From positions 29,700,333 to 29,764,332 of the forward strand of contig NC_049901.1 in the NCBI RefSeq assembly GCF_001411555.2: DNA of 64,000 nt. Direction: 5' to 3'. Every line of letters begins with the position of its first letter. Positions within the stretch are counted from its first letter, which is position 1. Below, piece by piece: positions 24,206 to 38,199 of the stretch. Under the pieces are notes generated by a model. The model was not told the origin of the DNA, ran no database searches, and worked only from the letters and a program-made list of their open reading frames with translations. The stretch is from Juglans regia. Taxonomy: Eukaryota; Streptophyta; Magnoliopsida; Fagales; Juglandaceae. The position numbers were made by a program, and so were the translations under genes.

Positions 24206-25333
24206 TGTAATACCCAGCCTAAAAAGCTCCTTAGGCTTTGACCTTAGTAGCCGTAACCCAAGTTAATTAGGAGATGGACTATTTGAGAATAAGAATATTT
24301 TTGGATACTTGAGTTGGTGAAAGGGTCGTATACTTTGGGTTTAGTTATTATTAGGAGATTTGAGTGAAATATTAATTATTTTGAGGATATGAAGCCAAGA
24401 GGCCAGTAGGGGAATGACACATGGCATATTGGAAGTTTGCCACATTAATGGGCTAAGTAATTTATGTTAAAAACTTGATGGATTGGGGGAGGCCCAAAGA
24501 GTGGTTTACTAAGGGCCCAAGTTTTTTTGGTATAAAGGCTTAGGAGAGACACTAAGGTCTTAGCCCAACTTGGAAGACATAAGACTTTAGGCCTCACATG
24601 ATGGACTAAAGGCTATGGGCCTAACTTATTAGACCCGAGATATTAGGCCCAACCTAGTAAGTGTAAGGTTATTGGGCCAAACTTAGTAAGGTTTAAAACT
24701 ATTGGCCCAATTGAGGAAAGACCCAAAGATGGGACCCAACTTAGTGGACTATTGAGGCCAAGGAAGGGCCCAATAAATCTAGATATGCGGCCCATAAAGA
24801 GGTTCACTTCCAAGCCCACACAGAGGAATAAATAGTTGGCCCATTTAGGCCCAAAGCCCAAACCTTGTTTTTCATTTCATTCATCCAAATGGGACCCACA
24901 TACATGATATCATTGGTTTTCCTTCTTCCACAACTCAACCACATGTCCCTAGGGTTACCCATTCAACCTTGATTAAGTTATTAACTTGAGTAATGATCAC
25001 TATTCATCTCACCCATGAATAGTAACTCAAGCATCATGATTTTTCATAATTTTCTTGGAACCATTTTCTTCATAATATCAAATCTAAAATTTTTGTTTTA
25101 TGCACTTGTATTGCATCACTCTTAGACAACTCTTGAAGGATAGGATTAAGCCAACCCATTTCTTATAAACCAAAGGCATGTCAATGCCAACAAAACCACC
25201 AATCAACACCCCGGTGCATCACCACACAACACTTCCAAACCAGCCCCAAACCCACACCTCTTCTATAATTTTTCAAAGGGTTTTTTGCACCTCTCAACTA
25301 TCATTACATCCTCAAAAAAATCATACCTACAAA
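24206..25333 (+). mobile_element. F5 LTR copy
   Basis: It starts TGTAATACCCAGCC followed by AAAAAGCTCCTTAGGC, the same opening as 25334. From about 24400 to 24860 it carries a degenerate ~37-bp tandem motif (GGCCCAAC(T/C)TAGTAAG with a following ATAAGG(C/T)TTT word). The next F5 copy begins directly after it, giving two starts 1,128 bp apart in tandem. The exact 3' end is not resolved. Confidence 0.65.
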
Positions 25334-25881
25334 TGTAACACCCCACCTAAAAAGCTCCTTAGACCTTGACATTAGTAGCCTTAATCCTAGTTAATTAGGA
25401 GTTGGGCTATTTAAGAATAAGAGAAATTTTGGATGCTCGAGTTGGCAAAATGGTCGTATACTTTGGGTTTAGTGGAATTACTAGAAGATTCTAATGCATT
25501 ACTGATTTTGAAAAAATTGAATTTTTTTGAGCTTGATTGGTTTAGTAATATTATCTTGAAGAATTTTTAGTGATTTATTAATTTTGAGGACAAATGCCAA
25601 GAGGCCAATGGAAGCATGACACACGGCATCTTGATGGGCTATGCAATTGGGTTAAATGTCAAATGAATTTAGAGAAGCCCCAAAGAGTGGTTTACTAAGG
25701 GTCCAAGCTTTTGGGGTATAAAGGCTCAGGAGAGGCAATAAAACTTTAGGCCCTACTTGATGGACATAAGACTTTAGGCCCTACTTCATGGATATAAGGC
25801 TTTAGGGCCCTAATGCACAAAAGATGTGATGGGCTAAGAATAAGGTGTTAAAAAGCCTTAGGCCCAACTTGGGAGATATAA

Positions 25882-28800
25882 TGTAACACCCGGGCCAGCC
25901 AAGCGACTTTACAAAAAAATTTTGAGTTTTAGTTAAAATCATTTGGGATTACGAGTAAAATTTTTAGAAGAGAGTTTGAGCCTAAGATATTTTTTGGGGT
26001 GTATAATTTTTCTATGAGTTTGATAATTAGGTTTCAAAGTCTTTAATAGATCAAGTGGATGTTCATCGGAAAAAAAAAAAATGCAATAATCTCGTTAAGA
26101 GCCCAGCCGTGAGATCGGGTCCAGATTTTCATCGCACGGTGTCAAGCCACTGTTTTTCATGCATGTTCATCCATTCCTTTTTAATTAGGTTTGTTCTACT
26201 TTCCATTTATAGCTTGTATATAAGTTTAAGTTTTCTCAACCCTAGACTAGTGCCGCTCGGTTCCCTCTTCACGGAAGACCATTGCTTCTCTGCAAAAACA
26301 CCAAACTGAAGCCTCGGACTACAACAATAAGTCGCCTCACCACCTTCAAGTAGCCACATCCAGCCACTGCAACTCCACACACGGAAGCTCCAGCTCTTCC
26401 TTTTCCCGTCGTCGCTGGCCATAAAACTACAAGCCTTGGTGGCGTTCAGCAGCTCCGCCACTCCCTCAGCCAAGCCAACGAGTCATTACTCCCTCGAACC
26501 CAGTCCACGCGGAACCTCAGCCGCACGAAGCCGCCACCCAACGCCTGCATAGCATCTGTTGCAAGCCACAAAAAAAAAATCCTCTGTTTTAGACAACCGA
26601 AACAGAGCCACGCCTACAGCCACCCCAACTCCTCGGTGCCACCTGCCACGACTCACCCACGCCCAGCGTTGCGCCGTAACACCTCTGCTTAGCTGCTTCT
26701 CCGCCTCACGAAACCGAGAACCACCCCACCTCACTGAGAAGCCTCTGCTTCCTGCACCAAAAACAGAGCATTTACTGAACTCCACCGTAAGCCACTGCAT
26801 AACCAGCACCTGTTTGCACCGAAAAACACCATAAAATCAACGGAAACCGCCGGTCGTGACATCCCCGTCACCCTGCGCAGATCGGTGAACCCAGAACCTC
26901 CGCCATTTTCGTTCCCTCTCGGTTGCTATCTCCCTCTCATCTCGCACTCTCCGAGCTCTCTCTACCTCTCTCGTACGTTTTCGCCGCCCAGCGTAGGTGG
27001 CCTCGCCACTGCATGCTCTCCTCGGCACCCAGCAACACCACCATAGTTCCTGCAGCCCAGCCGTCGCGCCTTGCCCTTCCACGTCCAGCTCGGTTTAATC
27101 GTAAGTCTGCACCCCCACTTCCTCTTGTCTATTTTCTTTTCGTGTTGCTGACTTAAAAGAGAGTAATATATATAAATACATAGGTGTGTGAGGAAGTCTA
27201 TATTCTAATAGGCAAGATGTTATTACCGTTATACCCCTTTGATCATGTTTCAAACAAAGTACTACAGAAACTATTGCATAGTCGGTCTAATAAATAGAAA
27301 ATTCCGTGTTACCTTTGAATTTCAAGTTACATTATTGTGTTTTAAAACTTTGATATGTATTTTGTAAAGTCTAAATTTTCCATAGGTACCAAAATGATCT
27401 TAGTAAGTTTAATTTATTTTGAGTAAAGCCTCTTTCCAAAGCAATTGATAATGTTATAATTTTATTATGATATGGCTTGTTAAATAAATTTTATGTATAA
27501 CTTAAAAAGAAATTTTTGGCATAATTATGTTATGTAGTATTAAATCCGATAGTTTGATTCTTCATTAGTAAATAAGTTAGAGTTAATACCTCAGTCAGAG
27601 ATTTTAGTTAGAATCTGAGAAGTGTTAACATCTTTAGAAATTCGTGAATTTAGATTTTCGAGAAATTAAAATAAGTTATTTGAGCATCTTAGGCTTAAAT
27701 ATTGAGATACGTTTTCGATTGGTAATTTATGAAAATTTCGTGATTATGTTATAGGTGAAGATTAATATTTGTTCGGCTTTGTTGAGGAATTTTTGAAAGA
27801 CTAAAGAATTCCAGGTAAGCGGGGTTCCTATGCTAGATTTGCATAAAAATAAAATGGACTGAGGTTGATTTTTGAAAATGAACATGTTTTGTTATGAAAA
27901 TATATTTGAACTACCTCAGTTATTTGTTTCTGCATTACTCATGAGATTCTGTTTAAGAATAAAGTATTTTTGGCATGACTGGTGTAGACATGAGCTATTT
28001 TGCATTTTGCTTCTAAACTCTGAAAAAGAGAGCGAATATGAAAGTTTGTGCATAAAATAATGTTTTGTGATTTCTGAAAATTCTGTTCTGTTCTGAGGAT
28101 GGTCTGCACTCTGATATGATATGCTTTCTGAAAACTCTATTCTGTTCTGAAGGTGTTTCGTATTCTGGTATGATATGATTTCTGAAAATTTTTGGCATGA
28201 CATTCTGAATTGGGATGTGGTTTGTGGATGGTGACCTATTTGACCTACCACGGGTGCTAATAGTGGTTTCTGTTTGGGTTGGTACCAACTGTTCTGTTTC
28301 TGGTGCACCCACTTTGGAAACAAAGTGGTTTTCTAGTGGTCTTTCCTGTGTGCACACTCGGGGCTCCGAGAATAAATAAGGGGAAGATTCACATTCTGTT
28401 TCTGCTCGGTGAGCTACCGGGGCTTGCACAACCCTACCACGGGGGTTAAACATGGCCTCTGATGCGATATGATGCTCTGGTACGATGGTGGTCAGTTATG
28501 CTATGCCAAAAGAATTTGAATAAGAATATTTTGAACTTTCGCTCTGATATTTTTACAATATGTTCTGACTTTGCATTCTGAAAATAAAGTGTTTTGTTCT
28601 GCATCATGAAATCTGTAAATGCTCATGTTTGCATACTAGTATATGTTCTCTGCTTACTGAGTTGTTGATAACTCACCCCTATCTCCATAATATGTTTCAG
28701 ATAATTTTGATGCAACAGCTGGAAATCAGGGATAGGAAATACTTGCAAATTTTATGGATCATAGAAGACTATGTGCCCTAGGGTACCATGACTTTTGGAG

Positions 28801-29055
28801 AGTCTTTTGATAGCGTTGATATTTATGTGGCTTTAGTATGTTGAGGATTGGATATTTTTTGTCCTTGTGGAAAAGTTTATCTATATCAATGAGACACCAC
28901 TGATGTGCCCTTATGTAGGAACATGGATATTTGTATTGAACAAATAGGTTAATATGTTAAGGAGATTCTGGTTTATTTTAAAAAGTTTTATTTGGAAATG
29001 ATTTTTTTTAGTGATATGAGTTAACTCTCCGGACCTTCGGGGCCGGGGCGTTACA
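25882..29055 (+). mobile_element. F2 solo LTR (3,174 bp) with TATAA target-site duplication
   Basis: It starts TGTAACACCCGGGCC and ends GGCCGGGGCGTTACA. It is flanked by TATAA at 25877-25881 and 29056-29060. No terminal direct repeat or coding domain lies inside, which fits a solo LTR left by unequal recombination. The part at about 26120-27140 is CT-rich and gene-like in composition, with short open frames on both strands. The 3' third (about 27800-29055) matches 48269-49900 and 58472-59700 in reverse. Confidence 0.85.
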
Positions 29056-29654
29056 TATAAAGCTTTAACCCTTTTTTGGAGGACACTAGAAAATTGGCCG
29101 AATGTAAAGGACATAAAGCTGTTGGGCCTAACTTAGTAAGTGTGAAGGCCTTAAGCCCAACTTGGAAGACATAAACTTTTAGGCCTCACTTATTGGACAC
29201 AAGACTATGGGCCTAACTTATTAGACTCAAGGTATTATGCCCAACTTAGTAAGCATAAGGTCATTGGGCTTAACTTAGTAAGATTCAAGACTTTGGCCCA
29301 ATTGAGGAAAGACCCAAAGATTAGGACCCAACCTAGTATGCCTTTCAATCCATGGATAGGTCCCATAAATCTGGAGATAAGGCTCATATAATAACCCACT
29401 CCAAATGCCACATCCAAGGCTTAAAATTTTGGCCCTACATGAATGACATAAGACTTTAGGGCCCTAATACACTAAGAATGTGATGGGCTGAGGATAAGAT
29501 GTTAAAAAACCTTAGCCCAACTTGAGAGATATAAAGTTTCAAGCCTTTCTTGGAGGATACTAGAAAATAGGCCTAATGTCAAGGACATAAAGTCATTCAC
29601 CTAACTTAGTAAGAATGAAGGCCTTAGGTCCAACTTAGTAAGCATGAGGCCATT

Positions 29655-32600
29655 TGTAACACCCCGCTCCTTCCTTCTTACGTACGCTCATTCTTTCTGA
29701 CGTAAGCAAATTCCAAGGATGAAAATTATGTAACAGTCCGCCCCTTCTCTCTAGCGACTGCGAGCCTCGTTATGCGTGACAAATCCCAATGGCGTGTTTC
29801 AAAAGACATTATGTGATTTCAAAAATACGCCTAGTGTTTTAAATGCACTGAAAATATTTATTTGAGGTATTTTCAGTGTTATTGAACTAAACTTGATTTT
29901 AAATAAGACAATTATGATATTTTTTAAGAGCTCCAAAAATATTATAATTGTCAGAAATCATTTTAATATTATTATTAAAATGATTTCAGTTATTTAGAAT
30001 ATTATGAGATTTGAATTATATTGAAAGCTTTAATTAATTAAATGTTTTATTCTTTTAAAGATATTAAATAAGACTTCATCATTCTATTAATGATGAAGGA
30101 ATACTATTTTTATAAACTAAATTTTAGTTTAAATAATATTCTACCTTTATTCCTCTTAGTGCTTTTAATTAAGTTAATGTTTACGCATTTTCAAATCAAT
30201 GTTCTAAAGTCTATCGTTAGATCGTTTTGAAGATCCCAAGATGAAGGGTTAGGATTAAAACCCAAACCCTCTCTCTTTCTCCCTCACTTTTCCCTCCCCT
30301 CTCTCTCTCTCCCTCACTTTTCCCTCCCCTCTCTCTCTCCTCCCTCTCCCTCATGTGTACGACGTACGCCTCTCCCCCTCTCATCGATTCTTCCATAGCC
30401 CAGCCCAACGCCACCCTGCGCCACCCAATCTCACCTCCACTACCGAAAGCTTCCCTTCACGCAGGCGAGCTCCCACCGGTAAACTTAGCTCCCACCTCGC
30501 ATCCGTCCTCCACCACGCACGCACGTAGAGACCCACACGGTTTCATCGTGCACAATCCTTTCCACCGCCGTACGCGGCCACCACACCGCCCCCAACGGCC
30601 TCCCCTCTCACCGGTGAACCTCTTCCATGGAACCTAAGCCACACAGTTTCGCACGGCTTCAAGGCCACCGATGGCCCTAGCGCCGCTGTGTGCCGGTCCA
30701 AGCCCACCAAGCACATCCCCTAGCCACCGTGAGTCCTCCCCGAGCTCTTCTAAGCTAGCCAAGCTCTCCACCTCTCTCATGCCCTCTCTCTCTCCCACGA
30801 CTTAGATCAGTCGTGGAGCCACTGTGGCGCCACCCCAATGTCACCACAGCTCCACCGTAGCCCTCTCAAGCCCCTCCATGGGCAAGCCCTCCCTCCGATT
30901 CCCCATGCTGTGACCCATGGCCTTAACTCCTCCACGAGCTGCCATGTCTCCAACATGTGCCACCTCGGCACCACCAAGAGACCACCACTCCAGAACCACG
31001 ACCCGACCCTCCAATGGCCAAAATAGCCATTATAAGTGGGCTAGCCACAACATACGACCCTTCCAACGTCATCAACCGTGACGGTCAGCGAACAACGCTA
31101 GGGTCAACCTCTTCGATGGTATAACCCTCTATCCCTCATTATTTATATTATTAGTTGATTGGTTAGGTTGTAGACTGTGCTATTAGTATTGTGGAGTTCG
31201 CTGTATTGCGATGTGCTGTGTAGTGAAGTGTTGGGCGTAGTTGGGAAGTGTACTGTGAAGTGTTGTGGACTGTGCTGTGTAGTGTGGTTGTGGAATATGT
31301 GTTGTAATGGTGACGTGGCGTTGTGTGGATTGGGAAGAGAGTACACGTAAAGTGTACTCTTGTGGCGTAGTGTGGGATAAGGAGAGTATATGTAAAATAT
31401 ACCCTCTTGGCGTATTGTGGAATGGGGAGGAGTACACATGGAGTGTACTATGTGTGGCATAACGTGTATGAAGGGAGTACACGCAGAGTGTACTCCATGT
31501 GATGGAGTGATGCACCATATGGCGTGTATGCCATAGTGGTGATGTGGCATAGCGTGCGAGAAGGAGTACATGTGGAGTGTACTCCAAGATGTGCAGCGAC
31601 ACACCGTGTGGTGTGTCGTAGAGATAAAGATGATTGTGTGGTTGATAGGCATAGAGCGTGATGAGTAGTCTTGAGAACTGTGGAACAGTGTTTTGAAGTA
31701 GTTATGGTGTAGCCTGTAGTCTGAGGTGACGGGTGCTACCGTGTAGTCGACTCATGGCTGAGAGTATGGGTGAAGTAGAAGAACAAGTGTAAGAGTGCAT
31801 AGTGGAAGCATGATTGGGGAATGTCACAAAGTGACATGGTTACCAGAAGTCGTGCTTATGATAGGTGATGAGTTAGCGTAGGAATGGCGCAGCGGGATCA
31901 TGACGAGATGTCACGATGTGTTAGGAGTACGTGAGGAACCGTACTCGTGATGAGTTAGGAGTTGGCATAGAAATGGTGTAGTAGGATGTCAGGTGACGTG
32001 ACACGGTCACAGTGTAGCTTGGGAGTAATCTCGAGCTATATGACGTGATGTAAGACGTGGTTATGAATGGAGTCTTGTCGTGTTAAGTGTTGGGATGAAC
32101 TGTCAAAAGTGACGAGTAGCATGAAGAGTCATGCTAGCTGGGTTAAGAGAAGGTTGGTATCGGAGCATGGTGCTAGTTTATACAAGCAGGTGATCAACGT
32201 GTTATATGTTGATTTTAAGTGATAAGGGGGTAAGGTACGTGTGTAATCTGGTTAGACACATGTACCGGACGGATTCACCATATGTAATGGATAATCTGTC
32301 CTAAACATGGCTACACGGTGCTTAAGCAGTTGGCTTAGAGCTGTGTGGCGTGTATGGATGGGAATGAGGATTAGTGTGAGCTCAGGTACATGAAGACAAT
32401 AACGGGTGTATTGTCTAGGATTGGGATGCATGATTCCATCAGTCAGAATCATGCGTTGGAATGTGGCCAATAGGAAGAGTAAGATGAAGGTCTTAGTGTC
32501 TTAATCCTAAGGTGAATCATGGGTTCACTTTACTGAATGGGCACTCATGGTAAGACCTTGAGTTTGGAAGAGGTAGTGACCGTAAGTGGTCCCCGAAGGG

Positions 32601-34083
32601 TTTAGCATAGTAAAGTGCACGTAAGAGCATGGGATAGAAGGAGAGTGATCCAAGTGAAGTGTAACTTATGTCTTCTAAGTTTAAGTTACTTATGCACAAG
32701 ATAGAGAATGGCATTAAGGTTATATATATGCATGTAGGTTGCTATCTGACACGCACATGAATGGACTGCATGATATGAAAGTAGCATGGAGTCCAGGTAA
32801 GTATTGCATTCATACTCTTCTAGAGTTTTCTAAAATATTAGAAATGAAAGCGAAACACTTTTCCTTTACGAAATGACATGAAAGATGTTTTACAAAAAGA
32901 TACCAAGTATAAGTGTTCAAAGGTATACGTATGTACGGCCCCTCCTTGGCAGACCCTTTTTACGCACTCAAAAAGTATTAATTGTACGCATATGAATGGA
33001 TGACTATACACAGTATTTATTGCATGTATTTTATAAGAAATGAAAAGAAATGTCGAGGCATGTGCCTCGAGCTTTAACTGATGCTTTGATCGATGCGAGT
33101 AAAGTGTTTTAAAACGATCCCTATGAACTTGTGTTGAAATGTCCCATGAACTAATATTTTAAATGATGCCATGAAAGATGATGTTTAAGCCCGTGCTCTT
33201 AAATGACATTTTTCAATGAATGAACTACTAAATGAAAAGGACTGAAAAGGAAAGGACTGAACTGAAATGGAAGGACTGAACTGAAAGAATGGACTGAATG
33301 AAATGAACGTTTAATGGATGAAAATATATAACGGCCACATGAATGAATGGAAAAGGTACCAATGAATGGGCAGATTGCAATGCTAGGTAAGTAGTATTGG
33401 TAGTGCACCAGTTCTACCCCCTGACTAAAAAAGGATTCCTAACCGGTGGCCACGGGCGGAGTCCGGGTCCAAACGAAGACCGCTAACCCCAACACGTGGG
33501 GCGTAACAGTATGTACCGGCCAATAAAAGTGAAAAAAGGAATGTATGAATGCATGAATGCATTGAACTCTTGAAGAAATGAAGGCACTGATAGAAGATAC
33601 GTTTATGAAGAGAAAACCCTTTTTAAAGAAAAACCCCGTCCAGTGATGTTTTCAAATGAACACACGCATGCATGTACGTATAGTATGTATGGTATGATGA
33701 ATGCATGAATGAAAACCTATGTTATTATATTTTAACTGTATGAAGTAATGCTCACAAGTCATCGACTCATTTTAGTTTTCATGTATTCCCCTCCCCCACG
33801 AGGAAATGAATGAGAAGTACGTGTCAGGATGGTCACGACCTATGGAGAAGAGCACAGAAGTCTAGGCATGAGAGTTTAAATGTATGAGACACCTTTTTAT
33901 TTTAAAATTTATGTTTTCCGTTGTAAACCCCTTTTTTTTCTCAAAGCACATTTTATTTTATAAATGTAGAGTCTTGCACCTTGGGTATGGAAGTAAAAAG
34001 TTTTAAATCGAACGGTAATCCCTGTCGTCCTTTCTAAAATCATTTTACAAAAAGAAAATTCCAACACAAGGACGGGCGTTACA
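29655..34083 (+). mobile_element. F1 solo LTR (4,429 bp) with CCATT target-site duplication
   Basis: It starts TGTAACACCCCGCTCC and ends GGACGGGCGTTACA. It is flanked by CCATT at 29650-29654 and 34084-34088. It is the inverted counterpart of 1-4680. No internal LTR pair or protein domain was found. It carries a CT-rich, gene-like segment at about 30270-31030, the reverse of the ~85-bp repeats at about 31320-31620, and a less repetitive right half. Confidence 0.85.
30271..30330. repeat. 30-bp direct duplication in a CT-rich tract
   Basis: 30271-30300 and 30301-30330 are the same 30-bp pyrimidine-rich unit (containing CTCCCTCACTTTTCCCTCCC) with one difference. It is followed by more CT repeats. 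Confidence 0.9.
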
Positions 34084-37000
34084 CCATTGGGCCTAACTTA
34101 GTAAGATTCAAGTCTATTGTGACACCCCCACTCTCCTCTTGGGATGTAATGGAGACTTAGAGTGTCGGGTCATGCAACACAAGCTTACATAAGCCTGTAC
34201 ATGATAGTTAATATGCAATACATCTTAGAAATACAGCTAGTAGTATGCAATAGTCGTAGCAGAAAGTAAGGGTCAAAATAAACTTATGCCAGAATAACTA
34301 AAATCATCCCAATAATATTGATTAATCCATATATTCAAATCATCAGGTAGCTTAATCTTAATACAAAATACCAAGTTTCCATAAAAAATCTAAACAAGCT
34401 GCTTCATGTGCTCTATGGCAGGAAGAGTCAAGCCTAGAAATATCAAAATAAGATCAAATCTCCTGTCGACATTTGGTTCCTCCTCAATCCTCATGATCCA
34501 TTGGTCCATTGGGTCCATCTACATCTACAACTTCTATCATTTGGGTCTACAAAGGGTGAGATTTACTTGAATTCTCAGTAAGTTAGACAACCAACGTGCA
34601 CAAAGATAGACTATGAATCATATAAATAGATTTTTTATGCACATTTTCTTACAGAGAACATAATTTCACTTCCATCTTAAAAGCTTAGTCTTTCATCAAG
34701 AATCACATAAAATTATAGAATTAACTTAATGTATGGTATCATCACAGTTCCCCATATGCATTGTGAGTACCCGTCAGTGACCTCAATACAACTCACATTG
34801 GAACTACATTGTCTATAAACTCGTTCTCAATGCATTGGAAACATAACATAACAGCCCACTAGAAATTCAACGGTGTAATTTCTATAGGCTTTAGGAACCT
34901 CGTGAAAAGACCGTAAGTTTTCATGATTCGCCCAATTGCGTAAGTTTTAGTCTATTAGCATAGCGAGAGTTATCACTTATTATGGTGCCAGAAATGCGAC
35001 TTTATTTATTTGATGCAGTTAGAAGTGTCAGAATGAGTTATAGTTGGCGCCATTAGACTCACTTGATTATTTAGGATTTTATGATGCAATAATCTTATTT
35101 TCAATTTTCGGACGAAACGTTTGTTCGAAAATGCATTTTGCTTATTTCGAGACACTTCGTGATTGAATTTCAATAAATGAATTTCACAGTTAGGTTTGTA
35201 TGAATATTTAGGAATTTCTAGTGTAAAGTTTATGTTTCACTTTCTCAGAGTGAATAGTAACCTCTGTTGTAGCATTTGGCGTATTGTTTTCAAAATCATA
35301 GTGTGGAATGTTCAAATTAGATTAGAGAAGTTTTATTTGGACACTTGGTAGGATCTTAGCCACATTTGGAGAATAGTATTGGACACTTGGGACAAAGAGG
35401 AACGATGAGATGAATTGTGAAGGAATTAAAGTGTGAGATCATGCCACCTAAGCAAAACCTTATTTTCCATCTTATCAACCAAGAGGGTTTCAACTCTAGT
35501 GAAATCCTAAAAGGCTGGAATCCAATTGAAATCCTAAAAGCATGATTGAAAACTGAAATCCTAAACCATTTCCCCAAACCCTAAAGTTGGCCTCCAAACC
35601 CTATTTAATCCAATTTCTAGCATTGTGTTTAATCACTTGATTAAATCACTTACACATGCTATTAATTCCTCAAATTCATGTTATGACATAATTATCCAAC
35701 CCTTTAAACCTTGGAATTTGGGTTGGGCCAAGAAAAATTGATTTTAGGCTTGATAGCGTCCCAAATCCTAACCAAACACTCTTTAAACCCTAAATTGAAG
35801 CTCACTTGGTTGAGAACCGCCAACGCCCACGAATTTGGCCACCTTGGAAAAATTTCTTGAAAAAGTTTCCTCCCCCACATGGTAGGCCATCCACTACCCT
35901 TGGCTGCACCCAATAGTGCCTTGATATGAGAGGGGAAAACCACCTCATCACCCTCCACACAGCAGTAGCAAGCAGTCCTTGCCTTTCACTATTTTTCACT
36001 TCATGTGACATAGGCACCTCCAATCAAAGGTCATTCAAGCCCATACCTCCCTCCTCCAGAATTCTAAAGTCATACAAGATACACTTCACTCCATTTCATT
36101 ACTTCTTCACCTCGTTCTTAAAGAGAAACCCAAAAGAGCTCTTTCGTGTAGTTTTCTAAGTCATTTGGTGTTGAACTTGTCAACCCTTTGTAAGTACTTT
36201 CTTGTAATTACCTGTTCATGAAAGTTATTAGTCTTTGAGTTTAGTTTCTATGGATATCTTATTTGTTTCATTTCATGGTAATTTGGTCTGCCAAAAGTTG
36301 TTTTAACCATGGAAAGGACATTCTAGGCATTAAACTGGAGTGTGTTATAGTTTGGCATTTTAACCGAGCTAATGGAAATATCTTGGTCCGAAAATTTTAT
36401 GGAGTGTTTTTAACATGTGTTTATGAATTTTCATTAAGGATTTGTTGAATGACTAAAGTTTTGATGAAACATTTTCTTAGATATAGAAACTTAGAAACTG
36501 GAAGTGGAAAAACAATTTCTGTTTTGAGAAAGTTTGAATATTTCGTGGTTTAATCTTACTTCAATGACTTTGATGTTTTTATTTGAAGAGTCTAAGCCTC
36601 CTATATACATGTTAGGATATTGGTTTGAAGATTTTTGTATTAGTTTCAAAGATATGATTTTCCTATTCAAGAGGATTTTGGTTAGACCTAAGATTTGATG
36701 TTTGTGTTAGATCCATGTTTTATTAATTTTTAGCCATGTGATTTTAAGTTTGATGGTTGGATCTTCTTTAGGACACATTTTTAAACCATGGGATGTTTTA
36801 GTTTGAAGATCTTATCTTTTTAAGCTATGGATCAAGAGATTGATCAAAACTAGTTAAGGAAAAGTTTCTATTTTTGGACTAAGTGTAGAACCGAAAACTC
36901 TAAGTGTTGTTTTGTGATTTTTGGTGACTTTTGTTTGATGATTTCAAGCATGGATGATCTTAGGATGATGTAATGAATATGTTGGATGTAATATTTGATT

Positions 37001-37679
37001 GTTTTTTGAATTCTTAGAGATGTTTTGAGTAAGGTCAAAACTTGTGTTTCAAGGGTTTGTTTTTGGTTAAAAAGTTGGGATATTTTTACTAAAAAGTTCG
37101 GTGGTGATGATTAACATTTCTTTTCAATAGATGTTTAAGTATGTTTTTAAACTTAGGATAGGAAGATCTTTGCTGCAAAATTTTGTTTTAATCATGAGTT
37201 TTGAAGTTGGAAGAAATTGCAATAAAAATTAAGAGAAATGACCTATGAATGTTTCGGACATAGTTATTTTTCCATATATGTGTTTTGTTTTAAATTTTTC
37301 TAAGTTGATATTTGAGTTTAGGACAACATTTACCTGAGGAATGTAAATTTTGGTATTTTTGGAGTTATGATGCAAAATCCTTAAGTTATAGGTAAAATGG
37401 TCATTTTCCCACATGTAGAGTATAAAATGGTCATTTTACTCGAAGTTATCTCTTTTTCACATTTCTAATTGTTAGTGATTAAATTTTTAAACTTTAGAAT
37501 ACCTCTTACAGTTCCTTGAGTTTCGCGCGTTATTCTCCTAAAACTCGACAAATCGACATAAGTTAGCTCTTAACTTACTATCAGTTTACTGTATATGTGT
37601 GATGGGTAAGGAAAATACAGTTATGTTCATATATTATCATATATGTCATGCCATGCCACGTCATTACATGATATACTTA

Positions 37680-37930
37680 TCTGTTACACTATATTTTTTC
37701 ATGCATTCCTATCAATCGCAAGTATGTCATGTCACGTATGCCATCTGTTATATCACGTAGTATTCACTGTTACACGTTATGTCATGTTATGAAATGTTGT
37801 ATGTTACATGTTCTGCTATGTTACAAAATATTATCTATTACATGTTATGTCATGCTACAAAATATTTTCTGCCAAGTATGTCATGTCTGTCATCTTACTT
37901 TCATGTCATGTTACACTACGTCAGGACTTC
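37680..37930. repeat. Short ATGTCATGTTA-type repeats in F3
   Basis: Words such as TATGTCATG, CATGTTATGTCATG and TTACA recur every 20-45 bp. The inverted F3 copy has the counterpart at about 51770-52070. Confidence 0.55.
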
Positions 37931-38199
37931 TGTCCTTTCGTATTCATGTCACGTTTCATCTTGGGTACAGTTTGTGTATTCGAGAATAGTCATGTCAAAT
38001 TATTCATATCAATCATAACCCTAAGCCTTAGGATGGGGTAATATCTTAGTTAAACACATTTGTTCACGCTGGAGTGTCTAAATAGGTATTAAATTCCTTG
38101 GGTTGACAAAATACAGTCAACAGGTTGCAAATGAGGTTTAACTAGCTAGTTATTGTAGCGCGCTAGGCCCTAACGCCGATGGAGCCATATTTTATTTTA

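Larger units (their letters stand above)
25334..34117 (+). mobile_element. F5 LTR copy split by two nested solo LTRs
   Basis: It starts TGTAACACCCCACCTAAAAA. Its own segments are 25334-25881, 29061-29654 and 34089-34117. Joining across each insertion restores sequence seen elsewhere in F5: GAGATATAA|AG... matches 29526-29540, and AGGCCATT|GGGCC... matches 29259-29275. After 34117 it is cut off by F4. The middle segment contains an internal duplication of the motif array. Confidence 0.75.
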
